Origin: CBDCFV01 sp963664625
GTDB lineage: Bacteria > Chloroflexota > Dehalococcoidia > Lucifugimonadales > UBA3495
Reading direction: 5' to 3'
Assembly (NCBI GenBank): GCA_963664625.1
Contig: OY761541.1
Location: forward strand, 1,612,001-1,676,000
Length of the DNA stretch: 64,000 nucleotides
How positions within the stretch are numbered: the first letter of the stretch is position 1; each line of letters opens with the position of its first letter. This document shows positions 32,467 through 41,694 of this stretch, in pieces. A program made the translations under genes and the position numbers. Below the pieces are notes generated by a model. That model did not search any database, had not been told where the DNA came from, and worked only from the letters and a program-made list of their open reading frames with translations.

Positions 32467-34686
32467 CTACCCTTCAACCTTTTCCAGCCGCGCAAAGCTG
32501 AGAAGCAGGCGCTTTATTCCCACGTCGCCCTCAAAGTGGACAGTCACTTCATGATCGCCCATAGCCTCGACGCACTCCATCACTACGCCTTCTCCAAAGA
32601 CGGCATGTCGGACCAACTCTCCGATGTGCGGCACGGGCCTGGTCGGCGCCGCAGCCGGTTGAGCCGCTTTGGAAAGAGCACTGTTGGTCCACGAAGGAGT
32701 CCGCGCCGGCTGCCCCTGCGGACCCAACTTGGCGGCGGAGTCAACCAAGCGGTCGGGAATCTCTCGCAAGAAGCGGGATGCGGTGGTGGGGCCACTGTTG
32801 CCCCACACACTCCGGCGGAATGCCCTCAGCAGGTACAGCTTGCGTTGAGCCCTGGTGATGCCCACGTAACACAACCGCCGCTCCTCTTCCAACTCCTCTT
32901 CGCTCTCCATCGACCGGCTGTGGGGCAATAGCCCCTCTTCCAAGCCGACGATGAATACCACCGGAAATTCCAATCCCTTGGCTTGGTGCAGGGTGATCAG
33001 CGTCAGGGAATCGTCGGACTCTTCATAGCTGTCAACGTCGGCCACCAGCGACACCCGCTCCAGCATACTGGCCAAGCCTTCGCCCAGCGTCTCGGCGTTG
33101 AACTCTTGGGCTGTATCCCGGAACTCCAGGATGTTTTCCCATCGTTCCTCGGCGTCATTGTCGCCCCGCTCCAGGTAGGCCCGGTAGCCCGTTTCTTCCA
33201 AGGCCAGGTCGATGAGGTCGACGATGGGCAGCCACAGGCTGTTGTCGATCAAGGTCTGGAGCATGGTGACGAACTTGGCGATGGACTGGGCGGCCCGGTT
33301 GGTCAACGGCGCCGGGCAGGGCTGCCGCTGGGAAACGGCGTCCGCCACTCGCTGCATGGCGGCCATCAGGGATATGTCCTGTTGCTCGGCCCACCGGGAC
33401 AACTCGGAAATCGACTTGGCTCCTATGCCCCTGGAAGGAACGTTTATCACCCTTGCCAAGCTCACTTCGTCCAACGGGTTGTGCACTAGCCGCAGGTAGG
33501 CAATCAGGTCTTTTACCTCGCGGCGTTGGTAAAAGCGGACGCCCCCCACCAGCCGGTACTGGACGCCCCGGCCCATGCAGGCCTCTTCCAAAGCCCGTGA
33601 CTGGGCGTTGACCCGGTACATCACGGCGCAGTCGCCGGGCTTTATCCTTTCCTGGCGCACCAACCGGGTAATCTCGCCGATGGCGAAGTCGGCTTCCTCT
33701 TCCTCGTCGTAGGCCTCGTGGACCAGCACCGCCTCCCCTGTGCCGTTGTCGGTGAAGAGGTCCTTTTCCAACCGCATCCCGTTTACCGAGATCAACTCCT
33801 GCGCGGCCTCCAGGATATTGCTGGTGGACCGGTAGTTCTGGTTCAGAGCAATCGTCTTGGCTGTAGGGTAGTCGTTCTGGAAGCTCAGGATGTTGCGAAT
33901 GTCCGCGCTACGCCACGAGTAGATAGACTGGTCCGGGTCCCCCACCACACAGATGTTTTCGCCTTCCCCTGTCAACAGCTTGGCCAGTCGGTACTGGGCG
34001 ACGTTGGTATCCTGAAACTCGTCCACCATCAAATATCGGTAGCGTTCCTGGTACTTCTCCCGGATGTCCTGGTGCTCCTGCAGAAGCTGCACCGACCGCA
34101 TCAACAGGTCGTCGAAGTCCACTCCGCCATTTCGGGCCAGCAGCTCTTCGTAATGGCGGTAGACCCTCGCCGAGACTTCTTCGAAGTAGTTCTGGCTATA
34201 GTGGGCCAAGCCCCGCGAGTCCCGCAGCACGCTCTTGGAGCGGGAAATGACGCTCCTAATCCCTTGGGCCGGGACTTGCCTGGGGTTGACTTCCGCCATC
34301 TCCATCGCCTGCTTGATCAAGCCCAGTTGATCGTCCGCATCGAAAATCGAGTAGGCCGCCGGCAACCCTATCCGTTCCCCCTCCCGACGCAGAAGGAAGG
34401 CGCAAAAGGCGTGGAAGGTGCCAACCCTGAGAGAATCGGCGCGTCCGGCGGCCAACCGCTCCATGCGGTCCTTCATCTCTCGCGCGGCCTTGTTGGTGAA
34501 GGTCATGGCGAGGATGCGGAACGAGCTTACCCCGCAAACACGGATGAGGTACGCAATCCGATGTGTAATAACCCGCGTCTTGCCGCTGCCCGGCCCGGCA
34601 ATGATGAGCAGTGGGCCCTCGATGTGCTCCACGGCCTCTCGTTGCGCGGGGTTCAATCCTTCGAGAATATCGGCGGATGGGGTCAT
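32467..34686 (-). CDS. UvrD/PcrA-type superfamily 1 DNA helicase
   Basis: 739 aa from the ATG at 34686. Walker A is AGPGSGKT (residues about 30-37), the QxxA motif is at the N-terminus (LNPAQREAV), Walker B is MVDEFQDTN, and GDPDQSIYSWR is motif III. A C-terminal 50-residue tail (HIGELVRHAVFGEGVV) matches the PcrA/UvrD accessory domain. It is a 3'-5' helicase in excision repair and replication restart. The -10 TATAAT is 6 nt before the ATG, so a leaderless message is predicted. Confidence 0.94.
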   Translation of the reverse strand: MTPSADILEGLNPAQREAVEHIEGPLLIIAGPGSGKTRVITHRIAYLIRVCGVSSFRILAMTFTNKAAREMKDRMERLAAGRADSLRVGTFHAFCAFLLRREGERIGLPAAYSIFDADDQLGLIKQAMEMAEVNPRQVPAQGIRSVISRSKSVLRDSRGLAHYSQNYFEEVSARVYRHYEELLARNGGVDFDDLLMRSVQLLQEHQDIREKYQERYRYLMVDEFQDTNVAQYRLAKLLTGEGENICVVGDPDQSIYSWRSADIRNILSFQNDYPTAKTIALNQNYRSTSNILEAAQELISVNGMRLEKDLFTDNGTGEAVLVHEAYDEEEEADFAIGEITRLVRQERIKPGDCAVMYRVNAQSRALEEACMGRGVQYRLVGGVRFYQRREVKDLIAYLRLVHNPLDEVSLARVINVPSRGIGAKSISELSRWAEQQDISLMAAMQRVADAVSQRQPCPAPLTNRAAQSIAKFVTMLQTLIDNSLWLPIVDLIDLALEETGYRAYLERGDNDAEERWENILEFRDTAQEFNAETLGEGLASMLERVSLVADVDSYEESDDSLTLITLHQAKGLEFPVVFIVGLEEGLLPHSRSMESEEELEEERRLCYVGITRAQRKLYLLRAFRRSVWGNSGPTTASRFLREIPDRLVDSAAKLGPQGQPARTPSWTNSALSKAAQPAAAPTRPVPHIGELVRHAVFGEGVVMECVEAMGDHEVTVHFEGDVGIKRLLLSFARLEKVEG

Positions 34687-34692
34687 GGCGGA

Positions 34693-34701
34693 ATTATAGC
34701 A
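34693..34701 (-). promoter_or_regulatory. Extended -10 for the UvrD gene, leaderless
   Basis: On the minus strand TGC-TATAAT ends 6 nt before the ATG at 34686 (TGn extended -10). No clear -35. The spacing puts +1 at or next to the start codon. Confidence 0.6.
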
Positions 34702-34725
34702 CGGGCGCGATTTGGTAACTTCGTA

Positions 34726-34757
34726 TTGACACATGGGTATATATTCGATGCTAAAAT
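34726..34757 (+). promoter_or_regulatory. Promoter of the MarR gene
   Basis: TTGACA (34726-34731) and TGC-TAAAAT (34749-34757) lie 20 nt apart, an extended -10 with a long spacer. It is in the divergent region between uvrD and marR, with 30 nt to the ATG at 34788. Confidence 0.5.
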
Positions 34758-34787
34758 TTGTCATCTACTTAATGAGTCGGACAAAGC

Positions 34788-35255
34788 ATGACCACAAACG
34801 GCCCTGACGAGCAATTACAACCACTTTCCTACGACATAGGCTACTGGGTGGCCCGCGTAGCCTCGGCTTTAATCCGGGATTTTACATGGCGGTTCGCGTC
34901 CTACGGAATCACCCCGGTCCAATTCCGAATCCTGGAAATGTGTTTCCGACACGAGGCTAATACCGTTACCGATCTGGCGCGAGTCATCGTCCTTGACCCC
35001 AGCGGCGTCAGCCGGCAGGTGGAGCAGTTGGTTAACATGGGTCTACTCTCTCGCCGGCGCACGCCCCGCGACCGGCGCACGGTGCGGCTGGCATTGACCG
35101 AAAAAGGCCAGAACCTGATTCCTGAACTGGTCCAGATAATGCAGGACAGCTACTCAGTTACCCTGAATGGCTTCGAACAGGGTGACTTAGACAGCCTGTT
35201 TGAGATGCTGCGGAAAATGTTCAACAACTTGGAGGAACATGAAGCCGGCAGGTAA
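34788..35255 (+). CDS. MarR-family transcriptional regulator
   Basis: 155 aa. A winged helix-turn-helix is seen with NTVTDLARVIVLDPSGVSRQVEQLV as the recognition region, then SRRRTPRDRRTVRLALTEKG as the wing (R-x-x-x-x-RDRR is the MarR hallmark). It is a dimeric repressor or activator, often responding to phenolic or hydrophobic ligands. The next gene, an SDR in the same direction 16 nt downstream, is the most likely target. Confidence 0.92.
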   Translation: MTTNGPDEQLQPLSYDIGYWVARVASALIRDFTWRFASYGITPVQFRILEMCFRHEANTVTDLARVIVLDPSGVSRQVEQLVNMGLLSRRRTPRDRRTVRLALTEKGQNLIPELVQIMQDSYSVTLNGFEQGDLDSLFEMLRKMFNNLEEHEAGR

Positions 35256-35271
35256 AGGACGGAGGTGAGTT

Positions 35272-36105
35272 GTGGGGAGACTGGACGGTCAGGTGGCGAT
35301 CGTAACCGGCGGCGCGCAGGGCATCGGCGGCGCCTGTTCCCGGCGGCTGGCGGATGAAGGGGCCAGTGTGCTCGTTACCGACATTGACATGGACACCGCC
35401 GACGCCAACGTCGCGGCCATCCGGGAAGCCGGGGGCGTGGCCGAAAGCTTCAGGGCCGACCTGTTCAGCCACGAGGACATCAGGGCGATGGTCGAGAAGG
35501 CCTCGAGACTGTGGGGCAGGCTGGACATCCTGGTCAACAACGGCTACACCCCCACCCACGGCTCGCAACTGCGCGGGGCTTTGGAGGTCACCGAAGAGGA
35601 ATGGGACGCCGGTATGAACATACTGGTCAAGTCCATATTCCTGGGGGTCAAGTACGCCGTGCCCGAGATGCGGAAGACGGGAGCGGGGAGCATCGTCAAC
35701 ATGGCTTCGGTGCAAAGCCTGTTGATGGCCCCTGGCAAGCTGGTCTACCAAGCGGGCAAGTCCGCCGTGATCGGCGTGACCCGGCAAATGGCCACCGACT
35801 TCGGGCCAATGGGCATCAGGGTCAACGCCATCTGCCCCGGCCACATAGCCACCGAACGCATCCAGGCCGCCACCGCCGACAATCCCTCCGGCGCGCGCTT
35901 CCTGGCAGACCAGTATTTGTTGAGAAGGGTCGGGACCCCGGTGGACGTGGCCAACGCCGTGGTATTCCTGTGTTCCGACGAGGCCTCCTTCATCACCGGC
36001 CATGCCCTCGTCGTAGACGGCGGACTGACAGTGCAGCTTCAGGAGGACTTCGGCGTCCGGCAGGCCCAATACATCCAGGACAACCCGGACACCGTCCTTC
36101 CATAG
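35272..36105 (+). CDS. Short-chain dehydrogenase/reductase
   Basis: 277 aa from GTG (GGAGGTGA upstream). Cofactor motif TGGAQGIGG, NNGYTPT in place of NNAG, catalytic Ser in SIVNMASVQ, and YQAGK as the Tyr-x-x-x-Lys. The tyrosine-lysine pair is intact. NAD(P)-dependent; substrate unknown. Co-directional with the MarR gene, so probably under its control. Confidence 0.9.
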   Translation: MGRLDGQVAIVTGGAQGIGGACSRRLADEGASVLVTDIDMDTADANVAAIREAGGVAESFRADLFSHEDIRAMVEKASRLWGRLDILVNNGYTPTHGSQLRGALEVTEEEWDAGMNILVKSIFLGVKYAVPEMRKTGAGSIVNMASVQSLLMAPGKLVYQAGKSAVIGVTRQMATDFGPMGIRVNAICPGHIATERIQAATADNPSGARFLADQYLLRRVGTPVDVANAVVFLCSDEASFITGHALVVDGGLTVQLQEDFGVRQAQYIQDNPDTVLP

Positions 36106-36111
36106 CCCGGC

Positions 36112-37617
36112 CTAACCGCTCCGTCCGTAAGCGTCGGCGGCCCTCAGCACCGTCGCGTCCTCCCCGGTGCGCCCTACCAGCATCATGCCTATGGGCAGCC
36201 CGTCCGACGTGCCGCACGGCACCGAGATGGCCGGGTGGCCGGTTACGTCGAAGGGACAGGTATTGGGGATCATTTCCAATGCCCGGTCGGTGTACTCCTG
36301 GCGGCTGCAATCGGCGGGCGGAATGACCGTCGCCTTCATCGGCAGCGTCGGCATCACCAGCAGGTCATACTCGCTCAGAGCTTGGTCGTAGGCCGCGGTC
36401 AGCGCACGGGCCAGGTTCTGGGCCTTGGCGTAGTAGTGGCCGTGATACCTGTCCTGCATGTACTGGCCCATCAACACCACCAGCTTGGTCGTCTCCGACA
36501 GGTCGTCGGCCCGGCTCTGCCAACCGTGGGCGTAGACGTCCTGTAGTCCGGTGGTGTAGTGGCCCTTCCAGTTGGTGCCCATGCTGTTGCCGGCGACCAT
36601 CAGCATCGTGGCCCCTTCCACCGCAATGGGCCTCCAGACGTGAATCCCGTCCAGGTGCCAGGGTATGGAGACCGTCCCTACCTGCGCTCCCATCCTCTCG
36701 AACGAGCGGGCCGCGTTCTCCACCGCTTGGTCCACGTCCGCCTCCGACTCCTCCAAGCCGAACCCCTCCTGTACGATGCCCAACCGGAGACCCATCACGT
36801 CTCCGGTCAACGCTTGGGTATAAGCCTGCCCGGAAAGTCCGGCCTTCTGCCTGGGGTCCAGCCCGTCTGGGCCGGCGATTGCTTCCAGCATCAGCGCCAC
36901 GTCGGCGGCTGTCCGCGCCATCGGCCCCGTGTGGTCCAGGGTCAGTTCGATGGGAAAGACACCCGTATAGGGCACCAGCCCGTAGGTTGGCTTGAGTCCG
37001 TAGATGCCGCACCAACTTGCTGGTATCCTGATTGACCCGCCCTGGTCGCCGCCGATGGCCATGTCCACCTCTCCCGCTGCGACCAGCGCCGCACTGCCGC
37101 TGGAGGAGCCTCCGGCGGTGCGGGCGTGGTCGTGTGGGTTGCGTACCGGCCCGGTGTCCGACGTATGGCTGCCGCCGGAGAAGCACAGGCTTTCGCACAC
37201 CGCCTTGCCGGTTATGGAGCCCCCGGCGTCCAGGATCCGGGTGACGATGGTGGCGTCAACGTCGGGAACGTAGCCTTCCAGAACGCTGGTGCCGTTCATC
37301 ATCGGAACGCCCGCCACGCAGACATTATCCTTGATTGCCACCGTCTTGCCCGAGAGAATGCCGCCCTGGGGTCCGGTTATGTCGCACCGCCAGTACCAAG
37401 CCCCCAAGGGATTGTCCTCCGGTTGGGGCCGCACCCCCGGCGTGCGCGGGTATTTGACCGGCAGGCTGGGCGCGGTAAGCTGGTCCAGCCGGGCATACGA
37501 GTCCAGGATAGGCTGGCTCAACTCAATGAAAGACTCTACGTCGTCCGGCGACGGGTTCAGGTTGTAAATTTCCGCTATTCGGAAAAACTCATCGACGGTG
37601 GGCCTTTTTACCACCAT
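36112..37617 (-). CDS. Amidase signature-family enzyme
   Basis: About 501 aa from the ATG at 37617 (GGAGG upstream). The Ser-cisSer-Lys triad is seen: Lys in AIKDNVC, cis-Ser in AGGSSSGSAA, and nucleophile Ser in GGDQGGSIRIPAS. These enzymes hydrolyse amides to acids and ammonia; GatA and fatty-acid amide hydrolase share the fold. The N-terminal 60 residues (helical) precede the signature domain, as in stereoselective nitrile-pathway amidases. No GatB/C neighbour, so it is not a tRNA amidotransferase. Confidence 0.9.
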   Translation of the reverse strand: MVVKRPTVDEFFRIAEIYNLNPSPDDVESFIELSQPILDSYARLDQLTAPSLPVKYPRTPGVRPQPEDNPLGAWYWRCDITGPQGGILSGKTVAIKDNVCVAGVPMMNGTSVLEGYVPDVDATIVTRILDAGGSITGKAVCESLCFSGGSHTSDTGPVRNPHDHARTAGGSSSGSAALVAAGEVDMAIGGDQGGSIRIPASWCGIYGLKPTYGLVPYTGVFPIELTLDHTGPMARTAADVALMLEAIAGPDGLDPRQKAGLSGQAYTQALTGDVMGLRLGIVQEGFGLEESEADVDQAVENAARSFERMGAQVGTVSIPWHLDGIHVWRPIAVEGATMLMVAGNSMGTNWKGHYTTGLQDVYAHGWQSRADDLSETTKLVVLMGQYMQDRYHGHYYAKAQNLARALTAAYDQALSEYDLLVMPTLPMKATVIPPADCSRQEYTDRALEMIPNTCPFDVTGHPAISVPCGTSDGLPIGMMLVGRTGEDATVLRAADAYGRSG

Positions 37618-37663
37618 GACTTTAACCTCCGATTTATGCCTGGGACCCCTTGCCTGAAACCGC

Positions 37664-38026
37664 CTAGCCGGTGACTCCAGTAATAGTAATATGGGCCATG
37701 TAAGAGTCGGCGGTCGCGCCGTGCCAGTGGTTCTCTCCGGCGAGTATCTGCACCACGTCGCCGACGCTGACTTCGTGGGACTCGTGCTCGTTGGCGACAA
37801 TGCCGTTGCCGCTGGTGATTACCAGGACCTGGTCGGTGTCGTGGTGGTGCCAGCCGGTGGTCGCTCCCTTGCCGAAATTGACCACGCTGCTGCTGAAGAA
37901 CTCGCTGGCCCCATTGGGAAGCAGCGGCTGGCGCGTGCGGCTGACCTCGCCGCCCGTCCAACCCTCGATGGGCGTGGCGGTGGGAATGGGTTCGTGCTCG
38001 ATGCGGGATATTCTGAGCAGTTTCAT
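37664..38026 (-). CDS. Cupin-domain protein
   Basis: 120 aa, one cupin barrel. Motif 1 is WHHHDTDQVLVITSGNG and motif 2 is ILAGENHWHGA, giving the histidine/glutamate metal site. GGAGG lies upstream of the ATG at 38026. It precedes the amidase by 46 nt on the same strand, so it may be part of an amidase operon. Function uncertain. Confidence 0.85.
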   Translation of the reverse strand: MKLLRISRIEHEPIPTATPIEGWTGGEVSRTRQPLLPNGASEFFSSSVVNFGKGATTGWHHHDTDQVLVITSGNGIVANEHESHEVSVGDVVQILAGENHWHGATADSYMAHITITGVTG

Positions 38027-38215
38027 AACGACCTCCGCTTCTATGTTCGGTTAGGACGCAAATTCAATACACCGCCGTCCCTGCCATGCGGCTGGCAGCG
38101 ACAACCGGCAGTTCGTGGACTGATATTACCACGCCACTGCGGAGATTACGCCCGTCCGGGCCGTGTGAGACAATTACGCCAAGAACCGAAAACCCTGCGT
38201 CACGGAGTACCTGCT

Positions 38216-39628
38216 ATGACCGTCAATCTCCGTTGGACCGCACCATTCCTGGCTCTAATGGCGGCCGGCGTCCTCTTAGCGTGTGGGACCGCCGGTTCGC
38301 CCTCGTCGGAAGGGAACACCAGCGAACAAGCCCCTGCCGCAGAAGGCGTCATATACCCCGAGGGGACGTCCTGCCCCCAAGCAGTCACCATCGGTTGCCT
38401 TGGCGACGCCTTCGGGGATGAAGGCCCTTCCGATATATCCGCTTCGGCGCCCGAAAGTCCATCGGCGCCTGCCGAAACCACGGCAGCCGAAACTCAACCC
38501 GAAGCCCCGGTTGCAGTGATGGCCAATAAACCAATCGTAGAAGTGAAGCCGGACCCGGACTATGAGGAAAATCTGAAGTCGGCGGGAATAAACACCAGGG
38601 GATGGGAGACCGACTTTTCCCTTCATACCGTGCCCTACGACAGCATTATGTCCGGCGGGCCGCCCCGGGACGGCATACCTCCCATAGACGCTCCTGCCTT
38701 CGTCACCTTCGCCGAGGCTGACGAGTGGCTGGACCCGCTGGAGCCGGTGGTGTCCTTCGAGCATGAGGGCGACGCCCGGGCCTATCCCCTACAGATTATG
38801 ACCTGGCACGAAATCGTCAACGACGAGGTTGGCGGCATACCGGTGTCCGTCACCTTCTGCCCCCTGTGCAATTCGGCCATCGTGTTCCACCGGGAGTTGG
38901 ACGGCAACGTCTACACCTTCGGCACCACCGGGAAGCTGCGCAACAGCGACCTCATTATGTGGGACCGGCAGACCGAGACTTGGTGGCAGCAGCTTACCGG
39001 CGAGGGCATCGTGGGCGAACTGGCCGGCAGAACGCTTAAATTCCTGCCCGCGGCCATAATATCGTGGAACGACTTCAAGTCCATCTACCCCGACGGCAAG
39101 GTGCTCTCCAAGGCAACCGGCTACCTGAGGAGCTACGGCTCCAATCCCTACGTAGGCTACGACCGCGTCGACCAGCCTCCCTTCCTGTACGACGGCGAGT
39201 TGGACAACCGCCTGCAACCCAAAGAACGGGTCTTGACCGTCGAAATCGGGGAGACCTACGCCGCCTTCCCGTTCTCCGTTCTGGAAACCGAGTTGGTGGT
39301 CAACCACAACGTAGGAGGCGTGGACTTGGTGGCGCTGTTCAAGCCCGGCGCCCGGTCCGCCCTGGACAAGGGAATCATCAGTTCGGGAAGGCACATCGGC
39401 GCAACCGGCCTGTTCCTTGCCGAACTCGACGGCGAGAAGTTGACGTTCACATCCGACGACGGACGTTTCGTCGATACGGGCGCCGGCAGCGTGTGGAACA
39501 TCCGCGGCGAAGCAGTTGAGGGGCCGTTGCAAGGCAAGACGCTGACCCCGGTGCCCCACACCAACTCCTTCTGGTTCGCCGTTGCCGCCTTCAGGCCGGA
39601 CACTGAGATTTACCGGGGCGCGGAATAA
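38216..39628 (+). CDS. DUF3179-family lipoprotein
   Basis: 470 aa from the ATG at 38216 (GGAG 9 nt upstream). The N-terminus is a lipoprotein signal with lipobox LLAC near residue 22, followed by a Ser/Pro/Glu-rich linker of about 70 residues. The rest matches DUF3179: TFCPLCNSAIVFHRELDG and FGTTGKLRNSDLIMWD. The C-x2-C may bind a metal. It should be anchored to the outer face of the membrane. Enzyme role is unknown. Confidence 0.85.
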   Translation: MTVNLRWTAPFLALMAAGVLLACGTAGSPSSEGNTSEQAPAAEGVIYPEGTSCPQAVTIGCLGDAFGDEGPSDISASAPESPSAPAETTAAETQPEAPVAVMANKPIVEVKPDPDYEENLKSAGINTRGWETDFSLHTVPYDSIMSGGPPRDGIPPIDAPAFVTFAEADEWLDPLEPVVSFEHEGDARAYPLQIMTWHEIVNDEVGGIPVSVTFCPLCNSAIVFHRELDGNVYTFGTTGKLRNSDLIMWDRQTETWWQQLTGEGIVGELAGRTLKFLPAAIISWNDFKSIYPDGKVLSKATGYLRSYGSNPYVGYDRVDQPPFLYDGELDNRLQPKERVLTVEIGETYAAFPFSVLETELVVNHNVGGVDLVALFKPGARSALDKGIISSGRHIGATGLFLAELDGEKLTFTSDDGRFVDTGAGSVWNIRGEAVEGPLQGKTLTPVPHTNSFWFAVAAFRPDTEIYRGAE

Positions 39629-39632
39629 GAAA

Positions 39633-40064
39633 CTATCTCAAAGTACTCGGTAGATAGATCGGTCCTCTTCGGTTCGTTGCTGCGGTCAAATACTGTGCTG
39701 CTTGACGCCTTTGCCGCTGGCTCATGGGTTTCTCGTATACGGCATCGACATGGGCATAGCTATCTTCGTTGGGAGAATCGACTATGCGTGTTGCTCCTGA
39801 TTCCTCCAGCTCTTGGGCCGTCAACTCCATGACTGCGGCCGACAGCCTCTTCCCTTGACCGGTGTACTCTTGGTAGCAGCGTTCGGCGGTGGTGCGGGTG
39901 GCGTCGTTGAGAGAGAGGGTAAAACGACAGGATGTGTCCTGCAATATGAAGGCCGGGGGTAATACCCGGCCGTCTTGGAAGTTTCTGGGATGGACCTGGC
40001 GGTAGTAGGGTCCATCGGTTTCTAGTTGGTCGTTGTGGTGAGGGCATCCTGGAGGAATAACCAT
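39633..40064 (-). CDS. Hypothetical protein, second of an overlapping pair
   Basis: 143 aa from the ATG at 40064. No family recognised. Its N-terminus (PPGCPHHNDQLETDGPYYRQ) has Cys and His residues that could bind metal; the C-terminus is basic (MSQRQRRQAAQYLT). It overlaps the upstream gene by 43 nt in another frame, so translation is coupled. Nothing else is visible to name a role. Confidence 0.5.
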   Translation of the reverse strand: MVIPPGCPHHNDQLETDGPYYRQVHPRNFQDGRVLPPAFILQDTSCRFTLSLNDATRTTAERCYQEYTGQGKRLSAAVMELTAQELEESGATRIVDSPNEDSYAHVDAVYEKPMSQRQRRQAAQYLTAATNRRGPIYLPSTLR

Positions 40065-40489
40065 GCTTTGTCCGTGTTCAGGTTGAGTTCTTCGAGTGGT
40101 TCGTCGGAAGCGTTGTCTGGCCAAGGACAGTATGTTCCGCTGCGGTTATCGGCGTCTATGTAGAGCGTGTTGCATTCGGTATCCGATTGCCACACGAGCA
40201 CGAAGGCGTTCTGCTCTTCGTCGAATCCGACGAAGGGTTGAGGCAGTTCCTCTGTCCAACGTTCATGTAAGGTTTGCTTGAGCCACTCAGCTTGGTGCTC
40301 CTTGCCTGTGCAGTAGGCTGCGACTTGGTCGATGCGTTCGCTGACCGGGGTTACGGGCGGGGTGAACCGTTGGCTGGTTTGCGCTGTGTCTTTATGCTGA
40401 CCGGCTTTCGGTGTCATCCTCTTCAGCCCCCTGTGGGTGTTGCTATCCAAGCCCATTCTATTCCCGGGTTGGTGAAACGTAAACTCCAT
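40022..40489 (-). CDS. Hypothetical acidic protein, first of an overlapping pair
   Basis: 155 aa from the ATG at 40489 (CGGAG 9 nt upstream); an ATG at 40417 would be shorter. Acidic, with a C-terminal half ending DKAWLFLQDALTTTTN. I do not recognise it. It follows the LLM oxidoreductase stop by 33 nt and overlaps the next gene. A two-gene module of unknown function. Confidence 0.5.
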   Translation of the reverse strand: MEFTFHQPGNRMGLDSNTHRGLKRMTPKAGQHKDTAQTSQRFTPPVTPVSERIDQVAAYCTGKEHQAEWLKQTLHERWTEELPQPFVGFDEEQNAFVLVWQSDTECNTLYIDADNRSGTYCPWPDNASDEPLEELNLNTDKAWLFLQDALTTTTN

Positions 40490-40521
40490 GGGCACAGGCT
40501 CCGGTTATCGGGAGTCCATCG

Positions 40522-41514
40522 TTACCCCGCCAACCCCGGCAGTATTACGTCCCGAAACGCCTCTACCTCCCGCCGAGGCATGTCGTAGCCCCCTTCCACT
40601 GTGTGAGACGGGAAGATGAACACATGCTCCACGCCCGACTCTTCTCCGGCTCTTTGCAACCTCTCCAAGCACTCGTCCGGGGAGCCGAAAAGCCCGAAGG
40701 CGTCGCAAATGCGGCCCGCCAACCCGTCGGAAATCTCGTCGGGCCGGTGGTCCTCCGGCAGGTCTATGCCGGCCTCCCGCAGCCAGTGCAGGTTGGCCGC
40801 GCTGGGATAGTTGAGAAAGGGCAGGTCGGGCCTCAGCCACTGTTGCGGCCAACTGCGGCCGTCACGCCCCGGTTGGTCCAACCCCAGGGGCGTGATGAAA
40901 ATCGTATGGAAATCGTCCAGGTTGCGGCCTGCCCGTGCCGCGCCCACCGCCAGCCGCTCCCGGGCCGCCTCGATTGCCTTGGCGTCCAGGCCCACCAGCA
41001 GCATTGCCCCGTCCGCCACCTCTCCGGCCAACTCCACCATCCGCGGTCCCGCTGCGGTAACGAACACCGGCGGCGTCTTGGGCGTGGCGTGCCGCATGTA
41101 GGTCTCCCGGCCGTTGAAGGTGACCGTCTCACCCTCAAGCAGGCTCTTGATGGTCTTTACTGTTTCCCGCATCACGCTCACCGTGGCCCTTGGACGGCCA
41201 ATGTTGCCGACGGACAGAAACCCCGGCCCGATGGTCAAGCGGACCCGTCCCGGCGCAAGCTCCGACAGTGAATTGGTGAGACACGCCAACACCGAGGGGT
41301 GGCGCGTCACCGGGTTGGATGTGGCTGGGTACAACGCCAGCGATGATGTGCGCTCCGCCGCCAGCGCCAGCGTCAGGAATACGTCGCGCCCGCTGTGCTG
41401 GTGGTCGTGTATGCCCACCCCGGAAAATCCCGCCGCCTCGCATCCCGCGATGAAGTCCGCCGTCTCGTTGACCGGAAGCCCCACCGGCACGCGAATGTCT
41501 ACCTTGATGCCCAT
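40522..41514 (-). CDS. LLM-class (luciferase-like) flavin oxidoreductase
   Basis: 330 aa with the (beta/alpha)8 bacterial luciferase-like fold. The SLALYPATSNPVTRHPS segment and GRVRLTIGPGFLSV contain the expected flavin contacts. Such enzymes use reduced FMN or F420 to oxidise diverse substrates, and expansions of them are reported in SAR202. F420 or FMN cannot be told apart from sequence alone. AAAGGCGG lies ahead of the ATG. Confidence 0.87.
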   Translation of the reverse strand: MGIKVDIRVPVGLPVNETADFIAGCEAAGFSGVGIHDHQHSGRDVFLTLALAAERTSSLALYPATSNPVTRHPSVLACLTNSLSELAPGRVRLTIGPGFLSVGNIGRPRATVSVMRETVKTIKSLLEGETVTFNGRETYMRHATPKTPPVFVTAAGPRMVELAGEVADGAMLLVGLDAKAIEAARERLAVGAARAGRNLDDFHTIFITPLGLDQPGRDGRSWPQQWLRPDLPFLNYPSAANLHWLREAGIDLPEDHRPDEISDGLAGRICDAFGLFGSPDECLERLQRAGEESGVEHVFIFPSHTVEGGYDMPRREVEAFRDVILPGLAG

Positions 41515-41694
41515 TAGACCAGCCGCCTTTCGCTCATTTGCTCCGACGCAATCCTAGCACGGATTTCGACGCCTGTTGACTCGGATGCTCCCACGGCATT
41601 TAATAACTTGAGCACAAGCGATCAACGTCTCGTTTCGCGGACCGCCCATAACACAGGCGCGCGGTCCGGCAAAACGTCGTAAGGAGAAGAGACC

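Noticed and set aside
36112..37617. GatA subunit of aspartyl/glutamyl-tRNA amidotransferase
   Set aside because: No gatB or gatC nearby, and the N-terminal extension fits a stand-alone amidase.
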